Origin: M3007 sp964484205
Lineage (GTDB): Bacteria > Bacteroidota > Bacteroidia > Chitinophagales > Saprospiraceae
DNA: 64,000 nt
NCBI GenBank assembly: GCA_964484205.1
Contig: CAZAEZ010000021.1
Location: 1 to 64,000 of the forward strand
Direction: 5' to 3'
Below the pieces are notes generated by a model. That model had not been told where the DNA came from. It did no database searches and saw only the letters and a list, made by a program, of their open reading frames with translations. Below are positions 43,010 to 52,500 of this stretch, one piece after another; the stretch's first letter is position 1; the number at the start of each line of letters is the position of its first letter. The translations under genes and the position numbers were made by a program.

Positions 43010-43607
43010 ACAAAATGGGTTTAGTGTGTAAGCCTGAATTTTGTTTGAGTGTATTCAAAATGCCGGAGAAATGGATCGGCGGCTGAAAATCTTAAAAGCA
43101 GATACAATTAAGCGCCGAAGCGCTGCATACAAAGTTATTGCAAACGGATTAAACGGGCCGCTTTCAGGCGCCGTACTGGTACAATTGGCTGCTCAATGAG
43201 GGGATGGTACAGATGAAACAAGCGCCAAAGCGGGATTACTATGCAGGATGGATTAAAAAAACGTTGAAAAATGTTCCTTGATATTCGGTCTTTTGCGCTT
43301 GACCACAGAGAATTTGTGTGGCTTTTTGTCGTGCAATAATAGATAATTTTCCTTCGATCTTCTCAGGTTTTAACAAAAAACTATCCCCGGTGGATGGCCT
43401 GCGCCGATAGCCCAAACTTTCGGTTTGCTATCAGCCCGGCACCGCCCAGACCGGCCAATGCGGGGCTTTTTTACCCCAAAATGGCAAATTCGGTTTTCCG
43501 GTTTTTTACAGATAAGCAAATTTAACTGTTGGATGCCTGCCCCGTGTGGTGTAAGTTTGCACCACCCTTGAAACTGTTTTTATGACGAACCTGACAATCA
43601 ATGGACT
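43010..43607. other. 598-base non-coding region with divergent promoters
   Basis: A minus-strand -7 box TAACTTTG (43130-43137) lies 121 bases upstream of the giant gene. A strong plus-strand promoter for corA lies at 43529-43559. A small bulged hairpin gatagc...gctatc lies at 43406-43432. I see no gene or other structure in the rest. Confidence 0.6.
43529..43559 (+). promoter_or_regulatory. Bacteroidota promoter of corA
   Basis: TTG (43529-43531), 20-base spacer, TAAGTTTG (43552-43559). This is close to the phylum consensus. Transcription should begin near 43566. Confidence 0.7.
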
Positions 43608-43611
43608 GTGA
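43582..43611 (+). CDS. Possible nine-codon leader peptide before corA
   Basis: The first ATG of the predicted corA mRNA opens a frame of nine codons (MTNLTINGL) whose TGA stop (43609-43611) overlaps the GTG start of corA at 43608. Such an overlap allows translational coupling. Expression is not proven; it is reported because it decides how the GTG start could be reached. Confidence 0.35.
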   Translation: MTNLTINGL

Positions 43612-44558
43612 TCCGTTATTATGCACGCGAAAAACGAAAGCTCGTGGAACTGCCCGAGCTGGAGCCGGGTTGTTGGGTAAATCTTACCCCACCCTTCGCT
43701 CCTGACGAACTGGAGGAGTTTGCCCGCCGGCTCGAATTCGACCCTGTTTTCCTCACCGACTCGCTGGACCTCGACGAACGCGCGCGCTATGAACGCGACG
43801 AAGACGTGCGCTTTATTCTCGTAAACACTCCGGTGCTCAACGAAACCTCCGAAGCGGAAAACGAAGCGGTGTTCATCACCGCCCCGATCGGCATGATCCT
43901 GACCATCGAAAACATCGTTACGGTTTCGGCCTTCGAAACACCCGTTTTGGCAAATTTCCTGGAAGGCAAAGTGCGCAATTTCAATCCCTCCGACGAAAAA
44001 CGCTTCGTGCTCCAGGTCATGGAACAAAACGTGTACTATTTTCTTTCCTGCCTGAAAAAACTCAACCTGCGCCGGAATCTCATTGAAAAAGAACTCATGC
44101 ATTCCAGCCGGAATGCCGAACTCAAGCAACTGCTTTCCATTGAAAAAAGCCTGGTATACTTCGTCAACTCCCTGAACTCCAACGAACTGCTCAAAATGAA
44201 AGTCAAACGAACCGACTTTCTGCACATCAACGGCGACGAAGACCTGACCGATCTTTTTGAAGACATCATTATCGACAACTCGCAGGCCCTGTCCATGTCG
44301 CACGTGTACACCAACATCCTCAACGGCACCATGGACGCCTACTCCAGCATTATCTCCAACAACCTGAACGTTTTTATCCACCGGCTCACGATCATCACGG
44401 TGGTCCTCATGGTGCCCACGCTTATTTCGTCGTTCTTCGGGATGAATATCCCCAATGGAATCCCGGATAGCCCCATGGCATTTTACCTTACCATCCTGTT
44501 CACGGCACTGCTTACCGGATTCCTCTATTGGGTCATGCAACGACGCCGGATATTCTGA
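43608..44558 (+). CDS. corA: CorA-family magnesium/metal transporter
   Basis: 316 residues from GTG 43608 (MIRYYAREKRKLVELPELEPGCWVNL), the expected N-terminus. A large cytoplasmic alpha/beta domain with a long helix (about 130-250) precedes two C-terminal helices (about 262-285 and 294-312). The CorA signature GMN lies in SSFFGMNIPNG between them. CorA pentamers let magnesium, cobalt or nickel enter down the membrane potential, and some family members export zinc. The gene is followed 46 bases later by the AMP nucleosidase gene on the same strand. Confidence 0.94.
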   Translation: MIRYYAREKRKLVELPELEPGCWVNLTPPFAPDELEEFARRLEFDPVFLTDSLDLDERARYERDEDVRFILVNTPVLNETSEAENEAVFITAPIGMILTIENIVTVSAFETPVLANFLEGKVRNFNPSDEKRFVLQVMEQNVYYFLSCLKKLNLRRNLIEKELMHSSRNAELKQLLSIEKSLVYFVNSLNSNELLKMKVKRTDFLHINGDEDLTDLFEDIIIDNSQALSMSHVYTNILNGTMDAYSSIISNNLNVFIHRLTIITVVLMVPTLISSFFGMNIPNGIPDSPMAFYLTILFTALLTGFLYWVMQRRRIF

Positions 44559-44604
44559 ATTCAGCTTTCTACCGGATATTCGTTCAACAAAAAATTTCCA
44601 GGCT

Positions 44605-45456
44605 ATGACAAAATCGAATCGCCCGATAACTCCCGAAGACCTTGAAGCCGTCGCACAAGAACTGGAAAACCGGGAGAAGGAGGAAAAAATCCGGATCATC
44701 AAAGACTGGCTCCCGCGCTACACCGGCATGCCCCTCGAACAATTTGGCGAATACATCCTGCTGGTCAATTTCGGAAACTACGTGCGCATGTTTGCTGAAA
44801 AACACAACGTGGAAGTACACGGCCTGCACAAACCCATGCAGGCAGCAACCGCTGAAAATATCACCATCATCAACTTCGGTATCGGCAGCCCGAATGCCGG
44901 CCTGATCATCGACCTGCTTGAAGTGATCAGCCCGTCGGCCGTCCTCTTTTTAGGAAAATGCGGCGGCGTAAAAACGGGAAAAAACCAGATAGGCGACCTG
45001 ATTCTGCCCATCGCCGCCATCCGCGGAGAAGGAACCAGCAGCGACTACCTGCCACCGGAAGTGCCCGCACTCCCGGCATTTGCCCTGCAAAAAGCAATTT
45101 CAACAACCATCCGCGAATACGAGCGAGACTACTGGACCGGCGTGGTCTACACCACCAACAAACGCGTTTGGGAACACCGCGACGATTTCAAACGGCGCCT
45201 GATCGACCTGCGCTGCCATGCCATTGATATGGAAACGGCCACCATCTTCGTGGCCGCCTTCAAAAACCGGATGCCCGCCGGCGCGCTGCTCCTGGTGAGC
45301 GATATGCCGATGACGCACGATGGTATTAAAACCGAAGTTTCCGACCAAAAAGTAACCGCCAATTTCGCGCAAATCCACCTCGATATTGGTGTGGATTCCC
45401 TGAAACAACTCATCAACCGGGGTACCACGGTGAAGCACCTCCGGTTCGAGGATTGA
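44605..45456 (+). CDS. amn: AMP nucleosidase
   Basis: 283 residues from ATG 44605. The frame is open further back but overlaps corA there and is not expected to be translated. It belongs to the nucleoside phosphorylase/PNP-UDP superfamily: NFGIGSPNAG, FLGKCGGVKTGKNQIGDLILP, the purine-binding CHAIDMETATIFVA, and SDMPMTHDG. The Bacteroidota proteins of this type are annotated as AMP nucleosidase, which splits AMP into adenine and ribose 5-phosphate. Assignment between this and a plain nucleosidase rests on family precedent. Confidence 0.88.
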   Translation: MTKSNRPITPEDLEAVAQELENREKEEKIRIIKDWLPRYTGMPLEQFGEYILLVNFGNYVRMFAEKHNVEVHGLHKPMQAATAENITIINFGIGSPNAGLIIDLLEVISPSAVLFLGKCGGVKTGKNQIGDLILPIAAIRGEGTSSDYLPPEVPALPAFALQKAISTTIREYERDYWTGVVYTTNKRVWEHRDDFKRRLIDLRCHAIDMETATIFVAAFKNRMPAGALLLVSDMPMTHDGIKTEVSDQKVTANFAQIHLDIGVDSLKQLINRGTTVKHLRFED

Positions 45457-45533
45457 GCTTGGCCAAACATTTGGAAATTTTCCCTGATAGCGGGCGTTTA
45501 GCGTGTGTTCCTGCCGGTTGGGGATATGTTCCC

Positions 45534-45683
45534 GTAGCGTTTTTCCCCGCAGATCCCCGCAGAAAAATTGGCAGACCGACGCAGAAATTCGTTAGGCGTG
45601 AGGCTAAAAGGCTGCTTTCCCCGGACCAATTTCTGCGGAAATCTGCGGCCTTTTCTGCGCGAATCTGCGGGAAAATACGCTAC
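45534..45683. repeat. 150-bp imperfect inverted repeat
   Basis: Left arm from gtagcgtttttccccgcaga (45534) and right arm ending tgcgggaaaatacgctac (about 45683). Several internal tctgcgg/ccgcaga units add further pairing. It lies between amn and the SPOR gene, convergent genes, and may serve both as a 3' structure. MITE-like. Confidence 0.65.
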
Positions 45684-45704
45684 TGCGGGCAACCGCGCTT
45701 AACG

Positions 45705-46343
45705 CTACTTCCGGTCCCGGTCCACCACCCGCGCATCCACGCCTTTTCGTTTGAGTTCATCCACCATCCGGCGTGCCTCACTCAGGCTGTTGGTGCGCTT
45801 AATGATCACCACGGCGTATTTTCCGCGGTTATACTTTCCAACTTCTGCATCGTGGTAGCCCATTTTAATCAGGCGTTCCATCTCCCGGCGCGCGCCGTCG
45901 AGAATGGTGAACGTACCGGCCACCACGCGATAACGCCCGTCGGTACTGCTTGAGGTTTCCGGAGTGGAACTTCCGGAAGTGGTTGTTGGCTGAGGTGTTT
46001 GGGTTGCCGGCGCCGGAGTGGGTTTGGAAGCCGGCTGGGTAGTTTTAGGCTGGGCCGGCGTCGTCGTTTTAGGCTGCGGTGTTTCGTATTCAATGCCGTC
46101 TTTGGTCACCGTGGGCTGGTTGGGCGCCGGATCGGTGTAGGTATTGTCATCACCGCTATAGGTGCTGCCGGTTGTATCGGATTCGACGTAGCCGAAGTCG
46201 CGCAGGGTTTGCTGAAATTCCGCGTTCTCCTGGGCAAACCGTTCGTCTTCTTGCTTTTTTTCGCAGGCTTTATACACTAAAACCACGACCAGGCCGGCCA
46301 GAACCGCTATCAGCACATAGTTGAGTAATTTGTTCGTATTCAT
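45705..46343 (-). CDS. SPOR-domain membrane protein
   Basis: 212 residues from ATG 46343. The longer frame upstream is rejected because the membrane helix (LLNYVLIAVLAGLVVVLVY) then comes first. After it a Pro-Thr-rich spacer (about 85-140) leads to a C-terminal SPOR domain (RYRVVAGTFTILDGARREMERLIKMGYHDAEV). SPOR domains bind denuded peptidoglycan at division sites. It is 47 bases downstream of the M1 peptidase gene and is probably cotranscribed with it. Confidence 0.9.
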   Translation of the reverse strand: MNTNKLLNYVLIAVLAGLVVVLVYKACEKKQEDERFAQENAEFQQTLRDFGYVESDTTGSTYSGDDNTYTDPAPNQPTVTKDGIEYETPQPKTTTPAQPKTTQPASKPTPAPATQTPQPTTTSGSSTPETSSSTDGRYRVVAGTFTILDGARREMERLIKMGYHDAEVGKYNRGKYAVVIIKRTNSLSEARRMVDELKRKGVDARVVDRDRK

Positions 46344-46390
46344 AGGGCGGGAATTGTCTGTTATGGTTAAACGCCAAATATAAACAGGAA

Positions 46391-48268
46391 TTACGCTTTG
46401 TTCCAGGTATTGTTCCTCCGGTCGGTATCGGGGATGTTGCGGTCGCCCAGGCTGACACTTTTTACGGTTTTGCCTTTTTGGCATTCAATGGTGGAAATGG
46501 TCTCCCCCGACTGCCAGACCGAAGCCTTGAAATGGACCGTTTCGGTGGAGCCGTCGTCATAGGTGACCTCCAAATGAATCGGCACCGGCAGATTACCGTT
46601 TTTTTCGATGACAATTACATCCCGGTCACCGCCTTCCGGCCGGGCCACCGACTGTATGCCCAGGTCCGGATGCCCCCATTCAAAAAACCAGGGTTTCCAG
46701 AACCAGTCCAGATTTTGCCCCGAAACGTCGTTCCAGGTATTGAAAAAATCGTAGGGTACCGGGTGTTTGCCCTTCCAGCGATCCATGTACGCTACCATGC
46801 AGCGGTGGAACGTTTCGTAACCCAACAAGTCGAGCAAAGTCAGGTAGGCATTTTGCGGCCGGCTGTACGAGGCAACCCCATAAGCCCGCCCGCGCAACAA
46901 ACTGGAACGCACCATCAACGGCACATCCGAATCGGTACCGGCAGCAAACGAATACCCGCGGCCGCCGCCGGTTGGCCGGCCGGTGAGCGAATCCGTCAGC
47001 AGGCCGTCGAAAAAACTGGCCCAACCCTCATCCATCCAGGCATACTCCTGCTCGTTGATGCCCATCATAAACGGGAAGTACGTATGGGCCACTTCATGCA
47101 CCGTCAGGCCGGTCGGGTCGCGATCGCCCACGCTGGCGTCGTTTACCATCATCGGGTACTCCATGCCGTCGTTGCCGTTGAACACGGTCATGCAAGGGTA
47201 CGGGAACGGGTAACCCGGCAGCCAGGTGCTCATCAGGTGAATGCCGTCGGCTGCAATGCGGGCCACCCTGGGGTAGTCGGGCGATTTGGTATCGTAGGCA
47301 GCACTGACGAAAGTGCGGCGCCCGGTGGCGGCATCCACGACCACCGAAGTGGCGTCCCAATTGTAGTGGTCGCTGACCGCAAACGTAAAGTCGGGCACAT
47401 TGGCGGCTTTGTAGTGAAACCGGTGCTGTTTGGCTTTTTTGAAAACACCGCCGGCTTTGAGTTCGGCTTCGGTGAATATTTTGATCACTTCGGTGGAGCT
47501 ATGCGCCTGGTTGAAACGGTCGAGGTACGTTTTTTCCAATAAATCACCCGGATTTTGCCACTCGCCGGTGGCCCAGGCCATGTAGCCTTTGGGCAAGGTG
47601 ATGGTTACGTCGTAATCGGCAAAGTCGTGGTAAAATTCCACCGTGCCGCTGTAGGGCGTACTGGCCCAGCCGCTGTAGTCGTCGTACACGGCAATTTGCG
47701 GATACCAATAGGGAATGAAAAAAGTCGTCGGATCGCACACACATTCCCGGGTGGCATTCTTGTCGGCGGGCATGGTGTACGACCACTGGACGGTGATCGT
47801 CGCCGAAGCCCCGGCAGCCAGCGCACCGCCTTTTTCGAGTTGCAGGTCCAGGAAGGTATTGCGGCGGCGTTGTTTGGCCTTGCCCACCGGGCGGCCGTTA
47901 TACGTCATGCGCTGAACCACGGTGCCTTCGCCGATGTCGGCAGGGTCCAAATCACCGTCGCGGATGCTGCCTTTGCGGTAGGCATCGTGTTGCATTTTGA
48001 ACCGGATCATCGTAAGCGAGTCCGGGCTGTTGTTGGTGTACGTGATGGTCGCCTGGCCGCTTACCAGGCGTTTTTTGGGCTCCAGGCTGACCTGCATGGT
48101 GTAGCTGGCGCGGTTTTGCCAGTAGTTGGGGCCCGGGGTGCCGTCGTTGCTCCGTGTGCCTTTGTCGTAGGCGCGCTGGATGTTTCGGGGTACAAAAAGG
48201 TCAGAACGTTGAGCGATCAGGAATTGGGCTGCGCCCAAAAATAACAGGGTAGGTAAAAGGCGGAACAT
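46391..48268 (-). CDS. M1-family metallopeptidase (secreted)
   Basis: About 625 residues from ATG 48268, which starts a signal peptide (MFRLLPTLLFLGAAQFLIAQ). A longer frame to 48331 reads through the promoter. It has the M1 exopeptidase-type motif GNDGMEYPMMVND (in place of GxMEN) and the zinc site HEVAHTYFPFMMG...DEGWASFFD (HExxH with downstream Glu). An N-terminal beta domain binds the substrate N-terminus in this family. Probably a periplasmic or outer-membrane aminopeptidase. Promoter box TACCTTTG on the minus strand at 48288-48295. Confidence 0.93.
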   Translation of the reverse strand: MFRLLPTLLFLGAAQFLIAQRSDLFVPRNIQRAYDKGTRSNDGTPGPNYWQNRASYTMQVSLEPKKRLVSGQATITYTNNSPDSLTMIRFKMQHDAYRKGSIRDGDLDPADIGEGTVVQRMTYNGRPVGKAKQRRRNTFLDLQLEKGGALAAGASATITVQWSYTMPADKNATRECVCDPTTFFIPYWYPQIAVYDDYSGWASTPYSGTVEFYHDFADYDVTITLPKGYMAWATGEWQNPGDLLEKTYLDRFNQAHSSTEVIKIFTEAELKAGGVFKKAKQHRFHYKAANVPDFTFAVSDHYNWDATSVVVDAATGRRTFVSAAYDTKSPDYPRVARIAADGIHLMSTWLPGYPFPYPCMTVFNGNDGMEYPMMVNDASVGDRDPTGLTVHEVAHTYFPFMMGINEQEYAWMDEGWASFFDGLLTDSLTGRPTGGGRGYSFAAGTDSDVPLMVRSSLLRGRAYGVASYSRPQNAYLTLLDLLGYETFHRCMVAYMDRWKGKHPVPYDFFNTWNDVSGQNLDWFWKPWFFEWGHPDLGIQSVARPEGGDRDVIVIEKNGNLPVPIHLEVTYDDGSTETVHFKASVWQSGETISTIECQKGKTVKSVSLGDRNIPDTDRRNNTWNKA

Positions 48269-48287
48269 AGCGTATTTGTTTTGCGGG

Positions 48288-48295
48288 CAAAGGTA
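48288..48295 (-). promoter_or_regulatory. Bacteroidota -7 box of the M1 peptidase
   Basis: Minus strand TACCTTTG, 20 bases upstream of ATG 48268, which fixes that ATG as the start. Confidence 0.6.
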
Positions 48296-48420
48296 GCTAG
48301 GATTTACAATTTGGAATTTTGGAATTACCATTTACCGCAAATACAGGCTTTCTGCTAAATTTACACGCCGGCTTGCAATCCATTTCACCCGTTTTTCATT
48401 TCTAAAACCAAATTCTCCCG

Positions 48421-49482
48421 ATGCCAGATAAAAATACCATCCGCCAACTTATCAGCCAAAACCAGCTCCGGGAAGCCCTGGAGGCCATGACCGCCGACTA
48501 CCCTGATGCTGCCGTGTTGCTATCAAAACTTAATGCGGTCCAACGGGAGAAAAACATGGGCACGATTTCCTTCGATGAATGGACGCGTGCGCAAAACCAG
48601 GTGGCTGCCGCAGCGCTCAGCCTGTTGAATGATGGCGCAGCTGCACCGCCTCCCGACGCCGGTACGCCCACCCGCCAGGCAGGCGTATCGCCACAACTAC
48701 CCTGGATACTTGGCCTGGTGTTGCTTTTGGGCACTGCTATTGCGCTCATCGGCATCGTGCCCTGCCCTTCCGCCAACGCGGAGCGCCTTTTTCGATTGTT
48801 GATGGCCCTTGGCGCCGGGCTGATCGGTACGATTGTGCCGGGTATTTTCGACCTGAATTTCAAAGGGGTAAAGGCCACCAGCGCTGCCGGCTTTTTTGCC
48901 CTGGTCTACCTCATCAACCCTGCCGGGGTCATGAAAAACGACAGCCGTTGCAAAGATTTCGCCACGGTGACCGTGGTAGTGCACAGCGCTGCAGGGCCCC
49001 ATCAGAAAATCCTGCGCAGCCAGGGCGAGGTGGTGATCGAATTTGACCGCACCGAAAAAGCCCGGATCAACGAGAACGGCGAAGCCGTTTTTGTAAAAAT
49101 ACCGGCACAGTGGCTCGAAGAAAAAGTAAAGATCTACCTCGAACATCCACAACCCTACCAGGTATTGCACCCCGATTCACTCTACCGGATCAAAGCCGAC
49201 GGCAAGGTGTACGTGGCTGCGGCACTTCAAAACGCCGACCGCCTCTTCGGCACCATCACCGATGCGCAAAACGGCGCCTTTCTCGACAGCGTGCGCGTCA
49301 GCATCCGCAATGTAGCCGCCTACACCGATGCCAACGGCTGGTTTGATCTCGAAATCCCCGCCGAGATCCAGCAAAAATTCCAGCGGGTCACCCTGTCCAG
49401 AAAAGGCTATAAAGTCGCCGTATACGACAGCATTCCCGTGCATACGCAGCGGGAGTTTTCGCAATCGCTTTACCCGAAATGA
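48421..49482 (+). CDS. Effector-associated-domain (EAD11-like) membrane protein
   Basis: 353 residues. Residues 1-70 resemble effector-associated domain 11: IRQLISQNQLREALEAM ... LLSKLNAVQREKNMGTISFDEWTRAQNQVAAAALSLLN. A Pro-Ala linker (72-90) leads to helices at about 94-114 and 123-143, and a third hydrophobic segment (155-170) in a GIFDLNFKG...VYLINPAG module. The C-terminal 180 residues are soluble and end in a carboxypeptidase-regulatory-like beta domain (FGTITDAQNGAFLDSVRVSI). EADs are adaptors that bring effectors and sensors together in prokaryotic conflict systems. The TPR gene follows after 90 bases. Confidence 0.78.
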   Translation: MPDKNTIRQLISQNQLREALEAMTADYPDAAVLLSKLNAVQREKNMGTISFDEWTRAQNQVAAAALSLLNDGAAAPPPDAGTPTRQAGVSPQLPWILGLVLLLGTAIALIGIVPCPSANAERLFRLLMALGAGLIGTIVPGIFDLNFKGVKATSAAGFFALVYLINPAGVMKNDSRCKDFATVTVVVHSAAGPHQKILRSQGEVVIEFDRTEKARINENGEAVFVKIPAQWLEEKVKIYLEHPQPYQVLHPDSLYRIKADGKVYVAAALQNADRLFGTITDAQNGAFLDSVRVSIRNVAAYTDANGWFDLEIPAEIQQKFQRVTLSRKGYKVAVYDSIPVHTQREFSQSLYPK

Positions 49483-49504
49483 CTGGTTACCGGTGCGGAT
49501 GAAT

Positions 49505-49532
49505 GTCGGCGTGCCTCGCAGCCACGCCGACA
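49505..49532. repeat. Family A palindrome, copy 3
   Basis: gtcggcgtg and cacgccgac around cctcgcagc. It lies between the EAD membrane protein and the TPR protein, and may form a hairpin in their joint transcript. Confidence 0.75.
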
Positions 49533-49572
49533 CTATGCCAAACAAAATACCTGAAACACAAAACCAAAGACA

Positions 49573-52500
49573 ATGCACTCAAAACCCTCCCTCCTGCTCC
49601 TGCTTTGCGTCGCTCTCGCCGCACCACTCTTTGCCCAAAAAGATGCCCCGCTGAGCGGTGTCGTATCCATCCAAAACAGCAAACGCAAGACCGGCGCCCG
49701 CCAGTTTGTGCCCGGTGCCGATATTTCAGCCCCGCAAGCCGTACCTACCCAAACAGATAAAAACGGAACATTCAGCCTTGTTTTTTCCGATGTGCCCGTC
49801 GGTACCCCTATCCGCCTGAGCGTCAAAAAAGTGAACCTGGAAGTCGTAAACAAACGCGACATGGCCGATGCCGCCGTAGTAGGCCGCACCCGCCCGCTCA
49901 ACATCTACATGTGCCCGGCCGGCGAACTGGACGCCCGCATTGCTGAATACTACGATTTCTCCGTGCAGGAATACACCCGCAGCTACCGTGAAAAAACTGC
50001 CGCACTGACCAAACGCATCGACCAATTGGAGGCAGCCGTGCGCGCCGGTCAACAAAAAACCACAGAGTTGGAAGAAACCCGGGTTGCCTATACCCTGCTC
50101 GAAAACCAGTACAAAAAAGCCCTCGAAGATGCTAACCGCCTGGCCGAACAGTTTGCCCTCGTGAACCTCGACGACGAATCGGACCTGTACGCTGCTGCCC
50201 TCGACACTTTTCTGCACGGCTACGTGCCTGAGGCGATCGCCCTGCTGGAAAGCGCCGGCCTGGAAACACGCCTGGCGACGAATGCCGCCAATGTGGAAAA
50301 AGGCGAAAAAATCATAGCGGACACCCAGGAAAAAGTCGGTCAAAGCAAACAACAGATCGGGGAGGACATCCGCGCCGCAATGCTGCTTGGGCGGCTCTAC
50401 CAGACGCAGTTTGAATTTGATCGGGCGGAGTTTTATTATGGACTCGCCTTGCAATACGATAGCACGAACGTGGAAAACCTGCATGACTATGCCCATTTCC
50501 TGGTAGAAGCCAACCGCTACGACAAGGCGCTGCTATGGCTGGAGAAACTGAAATCCAGCCCCGGTGTTGAAGCCTGGCGAGTGGGTGATGCCCACCGTAA
50601 TGCAGGGGAGGTATATAAGGAAATTGGCAAACTCCCGGAAGCCCTCGCAGCGAATAAAAACTACATGACTGTCTACGATAGTCTTCAACAGGGTAGCCCG
50701 GATTTTATTTATAAAGCCGAGCTGGCTGTTTCGTATGAGCACTTAGGCGCGATATATCAAGAACTGGGGCAATTCGAAACGGCATTGTTATGCTTTGTTA
50801 AAGAGACCGATTTGTTCGAAGAATTGTACCGGGGCAACCCTAAAGACGTAGACCTGAAACGCGGCCTCGCCATTTCTTATAACAGATTAGGCGATCTCTA
50901 TCAGGCACTGGGGCAATTCGACACGGCACTGGTGTACTTTGTTAAACAGAACGATCTGTGTGAAGAACTCTGCCGGGACAATCCCAAAAACGAAAGCCCG
51001 AAAAGTGGATTGGCCATTTCGTATGGAAGATTAGGCAATCTCTATAAAGCGTTGGGGCAATTCGATACGGCGCTGGTATACTTGGTGAAACAGACCAACC
51101 TGTTTGAAGGACTCTACCGGGACAATCCCAAAAACGTAGACCTGAAAGGCGGCCTCGCCAGCTCGTATGGAAGATTAGGCGATCTCTATAAAGCGTTGGG
51201 GCAATTTGACACGGCGCTGGTATACTTTGAAAAAAAGTCCCAACTCAACGAAGAACTCTGCCGGGATAATCCCAAAAACGTAGACCCGAAAAGTGGACTG
51301 GCCAGCTCGTATGGAAGTTTAGGCGATCTCTATAAAGCGTTGGGGCAATTCGACACGGCGCTGATATACTACGTAAAAGGATCCCGACTTGACGAAGAAC
51401 TCTACCGGGATAATCCTAAAGACGAAGACCTGAAAAAACGCCTGGCCATATCGTATTCTAAATTAGGCGATCACTATCTTGACTTGGGCCAATTCGACAC
51501 GGCGCTGGTGTACTTTGTTAAACAGACCAATCTGTTCGAAGAACTCTGCCGGGATAATCCCAAAAACGAAAGCCTGAAAAGGGGGCGGGCCATCTCGTAT
51601 TCTAAATTAGGCGCAATATATCAAGCGTTGGAGCAATTTGATACGGCGCTGGTGTACCTGGTCAGACGCTTGCAACTCAGCGAAGCTATTTACCTGGACA
51701 ACCCCAAAAATGTAGACTTGAAAAGGGGCCTGGCCATCTCGTATAGAGAATTGGGTACGATATATCAAACGTTGGGGCAATTCGACACGGCGCTGGTGTG
51801 CTTTGTCAAACAGACTGATCTGTTCGAAGACCTCTGCCGGGACAACCCCAAAAACGAAAGCCTCATGGGGGGCCTGGCAATCTCGTATGGATATTTTGGC
51901 GCGATATATCAAGCGCTGGAGCAATTCGACACGGCGCTGGTGTACCTTGGTAAGCAAACCGATCTGTTCGAAGAACTCTACCAGAAAAACCCAAAAAGCA
52001 TCGAGATTTGGCTTGGCCTCGGCAATTCGAAATATGAACTTGGCGGCATTCATGAAGCCCTGGGCCGGCTGAATGAAGCCTTAAAAAACTACGAGCGCGC
52101 GGCGGCAATATTCAAGGAGATTTACCGCGCATTCGGGCTGGAAAAATACCGGCAGGACTTTCAAAGGATCGAGCAGCAAACCGAACGCCTGCAAACACCC
52201 GAAAACCTGGTGCTCATACAAATCCAAAACCTGGAGCAACAAGTGGAAGCCGCCATCGACCCCGCCGAAAAAGCAGCACATCAACAAAAATTGGTCGATT
52301 GGCTCGAAAACCTGTTGGAGCAGGACTCCGGCAACGCCGACCTACAAACCTACACCGCCACCGCCTGCGGCAGCCTCGCCTGGTACCGCCTCTTCACCCG
52401 GGAATTTCCCGCCGCCGAAGCCGCCGCCCGCCGGGCCATTGCCTTGCATGAAGAAGCCGAATGGGTGCATACCAACCTAACTGTGGCCCTGCTCTACCAA

